A stretch of DNA of 64,000 bases, taken from contig CAJNOI010000093.1 of the NCBI GenBank assembly GCA_905250115.1, positions 303,089 through 367,088 on the forward strand, written 5' to 3'. The notes below the pieces were generated by a model. That model was not told where the DNA came from. It did not search any database and saw nothing but the letters and a program-made list of their open reading frames with translations. Shown here piece after piece: positions 22,501 through 34,173 of this stretch. Origin of the DNA: Adineta steineri. Its lineage: Eukaryota > Rotifera > Eurotatoria > Adinetida > Adinetidae. Position numbers and translations under genes: made by a program. Numbering within the stretch: position 1 is the stretch's first letter; each line of letters opens with the position of its first letter.

Positions 22501-25129
22501 AACTCGAGAACAATAGAAGATAAAGACCTGATATTTTTACGATCAAACACTAGAGATTGCACGATGCTAAGCTACGCTCGAATTTGACGTGTTTATTTGC
22601 TCAACAATTGCGTTTTAAGCTCCCAACTATATACATGCACGACTTTGAAAAAAAACAAAGAGAACGTGTAAAAAGTAAATGAACAATATGAAAGAATATC
22701 AAAACGATATCAAGAAAATATATCAGCTGGCAAATTCCTAAATAACACCAAAATATGGATGTTTCTCTTTACTCATAATCATGACATAATGAGTATATGC
22801 ATATATGTCATTCTATTTTTCTCCATCATCTGTAACTCAGGACTATTCGAAGAAAATTTTCTTTCATAGATCTTACATGCAAATAGCTGATGTCTTTCTA
22901 TGTCTGTAGATGATCGTTACACAACAAGTAAAATAGTTAGATATTCAAGAACGACAATACATGATAGCATTTCGCACAATAGTAGAAGAGAAGGATGAAA
23001 ACGTAGTCTGGGAACACCGGCATTATAGTAAAAAGCTATTTACCTTTAAATTCTGTGTGATGTATTTTGAATCGAACAAGTCTACAAAACAAAAAAATCT
23101 CAAAAGAGAAAATATCTGAACGCGTTCTGAAAAGTCCAAGATCGGTAATTCATAACAAATCAAAATGCTACTGTGATCCAATATGTCAATCATGACATAT
23201 TAAACTTCTTGGGCAATACCAGGTAATTTTGCTAGTAACTTATATAGCTTGCTAATGTCTCGTACCATCTAATATAAAATCTTACCATGCATGTTATTTA
23301 AAATAAGAGACCTATATAATTAATAATTTTTTCAAGACTGCACAACTGTTCACTATGATACTTACTTGTCAGAGAAATCATTACTTATATATGAATGAAA
23401 GTAAATGTACGTGTGGGTTAAAAATAAATGTATTATTCACACTTACATACATATCTTCATCCATCCATTTCTATAAAGAGCTGAAACATTTAATAGTCTA
23501 TATTGTTCTCATTATATATTTAATACAGATGAATTAGTTGGCCTAGATGTTGTCAAAAGTATAATCAATTTTGAATTTCATTGTAATACTTCATCAGATA
23601 ATCGATTCAAATCTTTAAAAACAAATAATTGTTTTAAGCGATTGTTATATTAAATATTATTTAAATAGAATTACTTTTTAAAATAAATATTTTTACAGAC
23701 AAAACTTCGAATGATATCTTCACGGTCACAAATTTCATTGAGTAGTAAATGTAAGAAGATCAGTATAAGGATTATTTTCATTGTGTTTTATAATCATAGA
23801 AGATAATTTGGTAAAACCTTAAGAATAGCATTGATCACTTGTAGAACAACAGATTGTATATCCCAAAAAAATTTATGAATCTGGATCAAGACATTACTTA
23901 AGTTATTCTAATAGTTGGTCAACAGCTGTGTTAATATCAAGGCTATCATTCAAAACATTTTCACCAAGTTGAAGAGCTTGTTATTAAAGTAATTGTAACT
24001 GAAATCATGATAGAACACTTGTAAGATAAGCAAAAATACTATTAAATTGATAGAATATAATAGCATATACCTAGTGAAGGCAGAAAAGTAAAGATTGCAT
24101 TAAAATTGTATATATGAGGGGTATAAGGTTTGTTTTGAGCAAAAGTAATAGTAACGAAAAGAAAGATGAATTTAGCCAAGCAATGCATATTTGAAGGTAT
24201 CCTATATCAAAATTAATTTAAGAAATCACTAGATTTGTAATACTTTTTACCCTTCATACATGCGAAAACTAACTGTTCCAGCTGTCGATAATTCTCAACT
24301 ATCACTTACTATTCTTTATTTCGATCGTGCACTCACGTGTGGGCCGCAAAAAGAAAAGATAAAGTTACAAAAGTAATCTACAGTGAAATATAAGCTATTT
24401 CTAAATATGATAACGCAGATACAGAACGAGTAAAAAAATAAATTTCAGTGAAATGCAATTTCTATGAGTGCACTGTGCTTGTTGAATATTTATAAACGAA
24501 CCACCAAACTAATAGTTCAAACTCAAACTTCTACTAGAAAATATGATTTTTAGATTGATGTTAGACTAAATTTTATCTTCGAACATAGTAATTCGCCAAA
24601 CATTAGATAGTTTTAAGGTGTCGCTGTGGGTGTGGTTCTGAATGTATAAGTAAGAGTAGAATATAGTCATGAACTATATTTGGTCCCTCACACATCCATA
24701 TTCATATGAGTTGAATTCAATATGTGTTCATTAGTTTACTAATAAAATTCAAGTCAAACATAATAGAGAAATGTACCAGTATAGTTTACATATTGAAACG
24801 ATATTACATTTCCTCAAAATATTTATGAGAATATGATACTGACAATTCATAAGTACTGATACGATCTAAATTCTTCGTTGTTCAATATAGATATCAAATA
24901 AACTTTAGGTTTTGTGCTTCCATTTTCCCAAAAAATAATATTATTAATATGTATCGGTGTTCATCGAACTTTTGATAAGCATGCATTAACTTGAATATTA
25001 TATATCTACATTTTATTTACATAAAAACCAAAGAACAAAACAATAAGAATTCAAAGTTAGTTTCTATTAATTCTACAATCTAATAAAGAACAACATGTTA
25101 AACACATACAAAAAAGTAACACATATGTA
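22501..25129. other. Intergenic region
   Basis: A gene desert, AT-rich. I see no coding frame of substance. A short G-rich tract (aggtgtcgctgtgggtgtgg) lies near 24617-24636 and resembles tracts elsewhere in the window. Confidence 0.45.
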
Positions 25130-27377
25130 TTATATAATAGCGATATTATACAGTACGTTTTTTTCCTCGTGAGCGGTACGTATCCTCGTCTGTCCTAGGC
25201 TTCCAGTACATATGAAACCTTGTGTGAGAGTTTTGTTTAGTATAGACAATCCATTCTCTACTTGTTGTATATTTTCTGCTGTTGTATTGTTCGATGCAGA
25301 ATTTGTCGTCTCCATTATCATATTATCAGTACTATTACTACTGTCAGTAGCAATGGACAAGTTGATATTGTGTGCTGTATCAATTACTATAAATGATCAA
25401 TAGCATACAATTGTGTATTATCTTCACATAACACGAAAAACTTACTTGTATTAGATGGTGTTGGAGAAGCGTCGATTGGAATTATGCTTCTGTCTATCTC
25501 CATAGGTATATCTTCTTCATTTACAATATTTCCTTCGTTATACTCACGCAGGAAATTTGTTTGTTTCCTAATCGAGTCGTACTTCTCCTAGTTCGCGTCG
25601 TCATACGGTTCTGGATCTGGTGCTTTATATATATATTCACCTTCCTCTAAATTTCAAATTAGTATATCAGATGAGACAATTATTACTATTCAATTTCTTG
25701 ATCTTACTCATTATAATCTTGAAACTATTTTTGTCCCAGTAAGCCCGTTCGTGTATTTCTTCATCTGTCTTAGGCTCTCGTAATAAACTTCCAGCGTCCT
25801 CTGGATTCAATAAAACGATGGCTGGCATATTACCAACCAATAATTGACTTTTTTGCCGTTTATCTGTAGCCTAAAGTACATGAAGAAATGTAAATAAGCG
25901 AGTTTTTATCAAATGTATGTGTAAGAAAAACACTCACGTAGTACGGTACATTCGCCGTTAAAAGTGCTTTTTTCTCTGGAAAGTAATACTCTTTAAATTG
26001 ATCCCATGGGACGTCATCGATTACTATGTATCGCGCATAGTTTTTCCAATTATCCAATGACCAACCACATTTGTAGTATTCTTCAGGTGCCTCTTCTTCG
26101 ATTATTGCAATAGCCGACATAGGATTTTACTTGGCGATGGCAATAATCTTACGGCAAAACTCTGGATCAGATGTTTTTTTTACCTATGACAATTCAAATA
26201 GAAGTATTTACAACTTTATAATTATTCTTACTTTTAGACTTCGTATCTTTCAGAGTTGTACGTGAAGCCAGAGCTTCTTCCCATGTCGCCACTTTTTCAT
26301 GATTATTTTTACTTTGGAACGTACCATATTCGACCAAGTCCGTACCTAATTATACCATGAAATGAGTATACTTTGCGGATGAGAGTGAGGGTAGAAACAT
26401 ATGTACAAGTTCTTGGAAAGAAATAGATTTACTTACTACGTTTGATGTAGTCATTCCAAGCATACTCATCAGTAGTTAATTGATAAAGCCAAGTAATACC
26501 TAAATAGAATGAAAGTTATAAACACTCCGATACATCGATATGATATCATTTTCCGTGCTGTTCTCAATACTACTTACCACCAGTGGCGTCATTTAAATAT
26601 GGAGAATATTTCCGCATACCGTTTTTTAAAATAATTTGGACGTTGAGTCGTCGTTGGTTGTAATCATCGTCCTCTTCTGAACTCACGCAAATGTAGATGA
26701 TGTTGCCTTTGAACATTTCGAGAATAGTGTTAAGAACTATCTCTTCTGTAAAAGAAAATTTTTATGTTGTAATATGATGTATGTGAACACGATAGAGATG
26801 ACAAATCAAACATTGCAAAAAGAATGTGTGCTTTACTGAAATTGTACCCAGGATAAGAACCTTTTCGGCTCCATACGAAACTGTAGAACTTAGAAAAATT
26901 CTAGTAATTTTATATAGAACTAAAACGTTTCTTATCCTAGGCACAAGTTCAGTATAGCACATATTCTTTTTAGTATACACTGACGGCTTCTTTAAATAGA
27001 AGCTACTTATCTTACTTGGTTTGTCGCTTAAACCAGCGAGTGAGAATAATTTCGCGTCCACGCGAAAATCCTTGCCAGCCTTTTGTTTGCGTGCTGCATG
27101 TTGTCTTTTGTTGTCCTTGATAATTTTCTCTTTGTCCATTAAGTAGAAGTTAAAGTCATGACGTAATTTTTTAACGTCTAAAGTGACGCACGCAAAAATA
27201 AAGATGATCATAGAATAAATATATTATTTCCAAGCACGATATTTTCTTACCCCAATGTCCATAGAGAGCATATGGTTGATCGTGTTCCCCAACTGGTCCT
27301 GTTTGAACTGTTGGTGGATATGAGTATGTTGATGTTAATGTTGAGTTGGTTGATGTTGTATTAACGATTGAAGCCAT
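25130..27377 (-). pseudogene. Endogenised CRESS-DNA Rep-like gene, intron-containing and disabled
   Basis: Exons on the minus strand: 27377-27251, 27177-27016, 26745-26578, 26499-26437, 26345-26232, 26183-~26127, 26120-25938, 25870-25708, 25646-25446 and 25386-25130. The order matches geminivirus/genomovirus-like Rep: motif I region (KLFSLAGLSD), the HUH position (RRLNVQ, both His replaced), motif III (WNDYIKR followed by LVEYGTF), then the SF3 helicase with Walker B (RYIVIDDVPWD) and motif C region (NMPAIVLLNPEDAG). Such proteins nick and unwind circular single-stranded replicons. Defects: the Walker A segment is absent between 26127 and 26120; the exon from 26183 is out of phase by one base at an 8-base homopolymer (26174-26181); and an in-frame TAG lies at 25590-25588 within an otherwise open exon. 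The C-terminal two exons are Ser/Thr/Asn-rich and unrecognised. It cannot make an active Rep as read. Confidence 0.75.
26816..26972. repeat. Long imperfect hairpin in intron 2 of the Rep-like locus
   Basis: Arms of about 46 nt (26817-26862 and 26927-26972) are complementary with roughly six mismatches, around a loop of about 64 nt. A core of aggataagaa is perfectly paired with ttcttatcct. It accounts for this intron being 270 nt while its siblings are 48-91 nt. It could be a MITE insertion or a hairpin-RNA source. Confidence 0.6.
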
Positions 27378-28414
27378 CTTTGAATAAATATTAATTAATG
27401 AATAACACGTAAATTTAAATCTATAGAACAACTATTGTTCTTAAGCTCTTATTTTATTTTTGTTTTAGTTTTAGACATATACTTACAGTGGATATTTATT
27501 GAAATAATTGAAATTGGATTAATGATGTGAGAAAAGGTATACAAGTATACGAAATGAAGCCTATTATCTAAAAAACAAGAAAGTTGATCATCCATTTCAC
27601 TTATGTGCCGATCTGTTTTGATGTGATTAACAAATTTATTGCATCTCACTCCCACTCACCTCATTCTCTAAAGAATTATTATTATGAATTCTTTTACTAA
27701 TTTTTGAAGGATCTAAGTTGGATGTCGATGTAGGTGTGGATTTATCCTTTATTTACCTACATCCACAGCCACCAGTACCCGTACCAATTAGAGTAAACAA
27801 AAATAAAACTATTAGTAAGAAAAGATGAATCAGAGAAGAATGAGTAACCATGTAGGTGAGGGTATCCATTATTCATCTACATTCATACCCTCATACTCGC
27901 AGCCACACCTACCTTCAACAACAAAGAATGTATCATAGGATGAAAAAAGAACAACCACAAAAAGCATTGAAAGCTTTATTGATCGATTCATTGTACAGTT
28001 GAATTTTTTACTTATACATTTCTAGATATTCACTTAATAGAAATTAGATGTTTACTTATTAATTCTTTAATATTTTTTGTCTCAAAAATTAAACTACTTC
28101 ATTGAAAATCTAAATAAATTATTTAGATTTGTGTTAAATAAAACATCTAGTAAAAATGAATTTTTTTTACTTAGCACATAAATAAATGCTCTTTAATTAT
28201 ATCCATCAATTCATTCTATCGTTACGTAAATAAAACAAAACGTTTCAAAAATAAAAAATGACTTCATCTCCCATGTAGTCTGCTGTTGCATCACCATGCA
28301 ATTATAGTCATTATAATCGAAAATAATAAATTATAATGGCAATAACTATATGATAATCCAATAGCTGACCACAATGGTTGCAAATGTAAGAAAACGGTAA
28401 ATGCGTCAAAAAAT
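27378..28414. other. Intergenic region with degenerate G-rich tracts
   Basis: Contains tracts such as gatgtaggtgtgga and cctacatccacagccacc between 27716 and 27915, in both orientations. The rest is AT-rich and non-coding. The last part is the 3' flank of the ZIP gene. Confidence 0.5.
27716..27915. repeat. Degenerate hexamer-periodic G-rich/C-rich tracts
   Basis: Short blocks read as variants of a six-base unit (TGTAGG, TGTGGA, GGTACG) on alternating strands, partly self-complementary. They resemble a decayed minisatellite or interstitial telomere-like sequence (the bdelloid telomeric unit is reported as TGTGGG). Confidence 0.4.
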
Positions 28415-29392
28415 TTATCCAATATAAATTACTATGAAATACATAATAAAAAGACCTCCAAGTACACCAATTAGTTGTCGAAGTGAATGCCTATTAAAAT
28501 AAAAATACAATCCTTAAAAAGATTCAAGTGCAAAAAAGTCTTACGCTAAATCATTTTCTTTTAATAAATCAGGTACTGTTTTAACTAATGCAACATAAAG
28601 GAAAGCGCCACTAGTAAATGGTAAAACCCATAGAGTACCTAAATTAGAAGAAATTAAAAATAGAAGAATACAATATAAACTCTATAACATACTATGAACA
28701 GAATTTGAATACAAAAGTGCAATAGAAGCACCAAGTACTCCTCCTAAACCAGTAATTATTTGTGCTTTGGTAGCTTGCCATCGATCAAAACCTGATTTTA
28801 AAAGTATTGCAAAATCTCCCATTTCATGAGGAATTTCATGAATTATAATTCCAGCTAATGTTGTTATACCAACTAATGGACTAATAGCAAAACTACCACC
28901 AATAGCTGCACCATGTGTTAAATTATCAATAAAATTTGCCAATAAATTTAAATAACCAGTTGTCTAAAAAAATTTATTTTATATTATTTCTTTTATAATC
29001 TTTATTTTATACTTTAATTTTTGAATCGGAATCTTCACTATGATCATCAGGAAATATTTGTTCAATAATAAAAAAAAGAAAAAGTCCAATAAGTGTCCAA
29101 AGACCAATATATAGTGATGATGCATGTGGATGTGCAAATGCTTCTGGTAATAAATGTAAAAAAACATCAGCCAATTGACTACCAACAGCTACACTTAATA
29201 ATATTTCCAAATATGGTTTATTGGCTAATTAAATAAAAATAAATATTTATTACAAAATATAATAGAATTACTTTTGCTTTGTTCATTTGGAACAATAAAT
29301 AAGGGTATAATACCAACAAGACCAACAGCAGCAGCACCAACTAATGCACTAATCCATGTTTGAATTGAATAATCGGTTAATAGCACTGTCAT
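28415..29392 (-). CDS. ZIP-family zinc transporter, SLC39A13-like
   Basis: Five exons: 29392-29272, 29224-29013, 28963-28693, 28638-28545 and 28490-28415, giving 257 residues. All phases agree. Hallmarks are VFLHLLPEAF in TM3, NFIDNLTHGAAIGGSF in TM4 (metal-binding D/N/H) and HEIPHEMGD in TM5 (about residues 153-161), followed by WVLPFTSGAFLYVAL and VPDLL. The HEIPHE metal site and the TM4 pattern match the LIV-1 subfamily, closest in my reading to ZIP13, which moves Zn2+ from Golgi/ER vesicles to the cytosol. The protein is shorter than human ZIP13 (about 370) because the His-rich and other loops are minimal. The start ATG at 29392 gives a short N-terminus; an additional upstream exon is possible. 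Confidence 0.9.
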
Positions 29393-31551
29393 TATGTGAA
29401 AAATACCAGACAAAATAAAAAATATTCTACCTTTTACTAACGATATTACCCATGTCTTATATGGTTATGCGAATGCATGATGTACTTTTTCTTTATCCAC
29501 AACATAGAAAGAAAGAAAAAGAAATATTTATGACCTTTCACATGATTCTCATCAATGAGTCATTCACATATGTACTTTTTATCAATAGAACATATATAAT
29601 CAAGACATTGCATACTTTTTTTTTCTTCTGTCCCCATATCAGACATTGTTATCAACCATATGACATAATAGCGTTGTATTTTAATTATCAAACACATCTT
29701 GATAGAGATCCAGTTTTTTTTTGTCTATCAATAACCAGAAAAATTGAATACAAGTACAATTTAAACACACTTCCTTTGTACATATGTACGAACAGAATAA
29801 AGAAAATTTATTGATCAATAAGCACACCACTATTGAACACGACGAATATTTGTTCATTAATAATTATCTTCTCTGCCAATAATTTATTTTTTCTGTTGTG
29901 TCTTCATGTTATATGTAAAGATAGTACTCTCATTCTCCACATGTATCGAAAAATTGAATCAATTAATTGAACATTTATATTTCAAGGCAGCAAAGAAAGA
30001 GAATGAAGGAAATATGATTTATTCAAATATCACAACAATATGAAAACGATGTAGTAAACATAGATCTCTTAAAATCAATGACAGAAATGTATCTTATGGT
30101 TAATAGAATTATACAATATTTAATTTTGAAATTGAAGATATATAAGTATCAGCAAGGATTATGAGCAATTTCACCTTTAAGAAATACATTGTGGTATACT
30201 ATTTTAAAATGACTGTTATATTTTCTTTGATAGTTCGCAAATATTAAGTAAAAATAATGTGATTTATAATATAGATAAACCTTTGATCTTTTTTATTTCA
30301 TTCAACTGACATTTTATCATTCATTTAAGACTTCATTTTGTAAGAGATTTTTTTAAATACTTAAATAACGATATATAGTTTTATTTTAATATTAATTAAT
30401 TCACAAATCATAATAAACAGAAAAGAAAAAAACAAGCAATTTCTCATTCTTGTCTTTTTCTTAAAATAGTCACTATAAATCAATGGATGGATGAAACGAA
30501 CTGGAATCAAATTCTTCAACATATATAAACTATACGACTTATTAAAATATAAATTATAATCATGAACATGAACATAAATATTATATTTTTTGGTCTATTA
30601 CTCAACCGACTAATATGACAACTAATAAGTGCATTTGATATCTCTACAAGAATACATCTAATCAACGAGTACTATCAAAAAAAATGTTTTCTAAATTTAG
30701 AAAAAAAGATAAATAATTTTTATGCAACTGATTTATTCATTGTTCTTTCTAATTACTTAATGAATTTTCTATTGACTATAATTGATTTTCGTAAAATAAA
30801 ATCTTTTTAATCAATAACCAATAAATAAAAGATTTTCTATTGAGAAGAACATCATATTCTTTTTAATAATAACAAGATCAGTATCATTTTTCTTTATATT
30901 ATTGATGATAGTATAGAAAATTCTACGGATAATATTTAAATAGGATTCGAATAGATCAGGTATTGATACTCGTATATGACGATCAAAAATAAATATTTTA
31001 ATACTTTTGTAATAGTATTAACATTTTTTTTACGTTTAATATCTTCATATAAACTTCTTTATATATATATATCAATTCAATCGTAATAAAATTTCTCTTT
31101 ATTAAAATAATTGTAGAGAACTTATATTAGAATAGGATATATATATCTTGAAAATTATTAACATGACAATGAAAAGTTTCATTATAATATACTAACACAT
31201 AAATGCTAAATTATACAATGTTTACACTCCTCGGACATTTATAAATAAAACTCTTTTTTTAGCATGAAATGTTTTTGAATAATAGAAGACTAATTTCATA
31301 GATTAATTCCATTATAAATGTAAGATATATTCAAAAAGATTCTATTCTAAGTTGTTAAACTTGTACTTATGAAAGAAAAAAAAAAGGCGTGAGAGATTAT
31401 TTTTGCTTATCTGAATAATATCTAGTGACAATCTATATAGAAAAAAAAAACTATAATCTAATGAAATCATTCAGTTGTATACCATAAAAAGAAGAAACAA
31501 ATCGTTAAAAATAAAAGAAGATTTAATAGTACTTTTAGTAACAAGATTGGT
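29393..31551. other. Intergenic region (divergent promoters)
   Basis: Over 2 kb of AT-rich sequence between the ZIP gene (minus) and a receptor (plus). A 120-codon + frame (29452-29814) starts immediately upstream of the ZIP gene, is Ile/Tyr/His-rich and has no recognisable domain; I do not accept it. Confidence 0.45.
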
Positions 31552-32508
31552 ATGATGAATGAAACAAATTCTGATATAATAATATCATCTGAACCTGAAC
31601 TTTATCGTTATTTAAAATTATGTATATTTGTAATATTAGAAATTCCATCAATATTAATATCAATTTATATAATTTATCAATTTATTCATTCTCGTCAATT
31701 TCGCTCACGTTTAAATAATCATTCAATAATGGCATTAATTATTCTTTCATTTATTGAAACAACATCGGAATTACCAATAGCACTTCAATATCTTCGTTTA
31801 GGTCATGTTCAACCAATGAATTCGAATTTTTGTTTATTTTGGATTTGGTTTAATTTTTCTCTTCAAACAACAAATTTATTTTTAATGGGTTGGACTTCAA
31901 TTGAACGACATATACTTATATTCCATTCAGGTTGGGTTCAAACAACAATAGGAAAAATTAAATGGCATTATATTCCATTAATATTTTGTTCATCATATAT
32001 TCCATTATTTTATTTATCATGTGTTATTATATATCAATGTGAAAATGTATTTGATTATTCATTATATTTATGTGGTTCACCATGTTATAATAATATAACT
32101 TGGTTATCAACATTTGATTGGACTACAAATATGTTAATACCATCAGTAGCAATACCATTCTTAAGTATAAGTTTATTACTTCGTGTTTTAATTCAAGCAA
32201 AAAAAATGAAACGATCATTAAATTGGCGATCAACAAGAAAAATGACATTACAATTAATTGTTATTTCAATACTTTATTTAATATTTTGGTTTCCATTGGC
32301 ATTAATATCACTTATACGAATTTATTTTATTCCAACATTTCTAAATGATGTAACTTTATATTATTTAAATTATACACCATATCTCGTACAACTTTTAATG
32401 CCATACGTATGTATTGCTTGTTTACCAGAAATATGGCCAAAAAAGATTCGAATTGATACAACAACAACCACTATACAACATGGACATCAAACAATTAATA
32501 AAAAATAA
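31552..32508 (+). CDS. Orphan rhodopsin-like 7TM receptor
   Basis: A single exon of 318 residues with seven hydrophobic helices. TM3 ends in TSIERHIL, the place of the DRY motif (E-R-H here). TM6 carries YLIFWFPLALI, a Fx..W.P-like motif. Extracellular Cys after TM2 and in the second loop (CENVFDYSLYLCGSPC) allow the usual disulfide. TM7 lacks NPxxY (YLVQLLMPYVCIACLPEIW). The same layout and tail (LLP.....W) recur in the receptors at 33446, 61305 and 63428, so they form one divergent family. The ligand is unknown; odorant or peptide chemosensing is plausible but only inferred. Two consecutive ATGs open the frame. Confidence 0.8.
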   Translation: MMNETNSDIIISSEPELYRYLKLCIFVILEIPSILISIYIIYQFIHSRQFRSRLNNHSIMALIILSFIETTSELPIALQYLRLGHVQPMNSNFCLFWIWFNFSLQTTNLFLMGWTSIERHILIFHSGWVQTTIGKIKWHYIPLIFCSSYIPLFYLSCVIIYQCENVFDYSLYLCGSPCYNNITWLSTFDWTTNMLIPSVAIPFLSISLLLRVLIQAKKMKRSLNWRSTRKMTLQLIVISILYLIFWFPLALISLIRIYFIPTFLNDVTLYYLNYTPYLVQLLMPYVCIACLPEIWPKKIRIDTTTTTIQHGHQTINKK

Positions 32509-33345
32509 ATTTTACAAAAGACAAGAACTAATTCTTTTTAAAAAATAAAATAAATATTTTATTTATTTGATGTTGTTCTTATTTTCAAATAAATTACCTT
32601 TCTTTTTATTTAATTTATTCCATGAAAAAAAGACAAAGTGAATCGAACATGAAAAAATCAAAATGTACATAATGATCACAGTAGAATAATTTAATAATAC
32701 ATATGTAAATATTTTGCATATCCTTTGTCAACATTCACATCCTCAAAAAAATATTCATTTGAGATGAAAATATTATTAATACGAAAAAATAACTTCATGT
32801 TGAAGTATTAAGTGATGTGAATAAATTTATTTTTTTTATTCAGTAATTTGTTAACTCCTCTATATTGTTCTAAGATCATATTTGAACAAAAACATTTGTT
32901 TATTATTTTATAAAATTATTAAAATAAATGAGTTTTGTTTTTCACAAGTTTTTGTATAGAGTAATACGATCAATATATTTGATTCTTTTATAATATTCTA
33001 TATAAAAGAGAAAAAAAAGCATTCATATACGTCAATACAATGTAACTCAATAAAAACAAATTATTCCCTTCGGTGAAATTTAAAATTAGCATGCTATTGG
33101 AATTTTCAATTGGTTACGTCTATATGTTCGTTTACTGTGTGTAATAAAAATTATTATTTTGACACAGTTTTTTCTTATCGATTAACACACAATTTTTTTT
33201 TATAATGTTTCTTTCTCGACCGTTACTATACATTCAAACGAAATAGATTCTTTCTTATTCTTTACTCGATGAGTAGGTAAAACACGTGGTAATCGTCATT
33301 CTTTTTCGCGGAACATTAAAATAATATCTTTTCTTCTTTTTTTTT
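32509..33345. other. Intergenic region before the assembly gap
   Basis: AT-rich and non-coding, ending in a T run at the gap. It does not resemble the sequence upstream of the matching receptor copy at 63428, which suggests the join at the gap is not simple. Confidence 0.5.
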
Positions 33346-33445
33346 NNNNNNNNNNNNNNNNNNNNNNNNNNNNNNNNNNNNNNNNNNNNNNNNNNNNNNN
33401 NNNNNNNNNNNNNNNNNNNNNNNNNNNNNNNNNNNNNNNNNNNNN
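33346..33445. other. Assembly gap of 100 N
   Basis: Exactly 100 N, the usual placeholder for a gap of unknown size. It removes the first ~77 codons of the receptor that resumes at 33446. Confidence 0.98.
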
Positions 33446-34173
33446 ATCGTGTTAGTCCAGCAACAGGCACATATTGTAAAACGTGGATGTACATTGAGTC
33501 GACTCTTGATGCTGCCAATGAATTTTTAGTAGCTGTTATATCTATTCAACGACATACACTCATTTTTCAACCAAATCTATTACATATACGTTTCAAACGG
33601 TATCTTCTATATTATTTACCACTTCTGTTCTGCATTATTTATCCAGTTGTTTTTTATTTGGGTACTATTATTTTGTATTCATGTGATGAAGCACAATGGA
33701 ACTTTACATTAAATGCATGTGGTGATACTATCTGTTATCTTTCAGATAATGAGATATTAGCTGGATATGATTGGATAGTGAATACTGGACTACCGATTAT
33801 TGCCATCATTTTGGGCAATGTGATACTTGTCATAAGAGTAATTAGACAAAAACATCGTCGACAACGAACTGTATCATGGTCAAAACAAAGACATATGACA
33901 ATACAGTTGATCAGTATCTCAAGTCTTTATCTGTTAACATGGTTGCCGAATGTCATTATTGGTGTTATGCAACAGATAAATCCATCAGATTATTTATATG
34001 GAATTGAGGAATACATTGTATCAGATCTCACATATTTAATCTGTTTATTACTACCATGGATGTGTCTTGGATTACTTCCTGATTTCAAGAAATGGATGTT
34101 AAAACTATTACGTCGTGTAAAAAAGCCATCGAACATAGTTGGAACAACAACATTAAAAACTCGCCAGAACTAA
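33446..34173 (+). CDS. Orphan 7TM receptor, 5' end lost in the gap
   Basis: The frame is open from the gap edge (first full codon at 33448) to a stop at 34173, giving about 241 residues. It enters at the extracellular end of TM3 (RVSPATGTYCKTWMYIE) and contains SIQRHTL at the DRY position, TM4, a Cys-containing second loop (CDEAQWNFTLNACGDTICYL), TM5, TM6 with YLLTWLPNVI and TM7 with LLPWMCLGLLPDFKKW. Bases 33446-33789 are identical to 63657-64000, so the lost N-terminus is probably that at 63428-63656. A paralogue of the receptor at 61305. Confidence 0.82.

Noticed and set aside
26762-27211. Continuous 149-codon minus frame in the Rep-like locus
   Set aside because: It reads through an intron: the exon ends at 27016 with a gtaag donor and the rest covers the hairpin.
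29452-29814. 120-codon plus frame upstream of the ZIP gene
   Set aside because: Residue composition follows AT-rich DNA; no domain, no homologous copy and no splice context.
33255-33518. Minus frame running through the 100-N gap
   Set aside because: Produced by translating N; the + strand there encodes a receptor.
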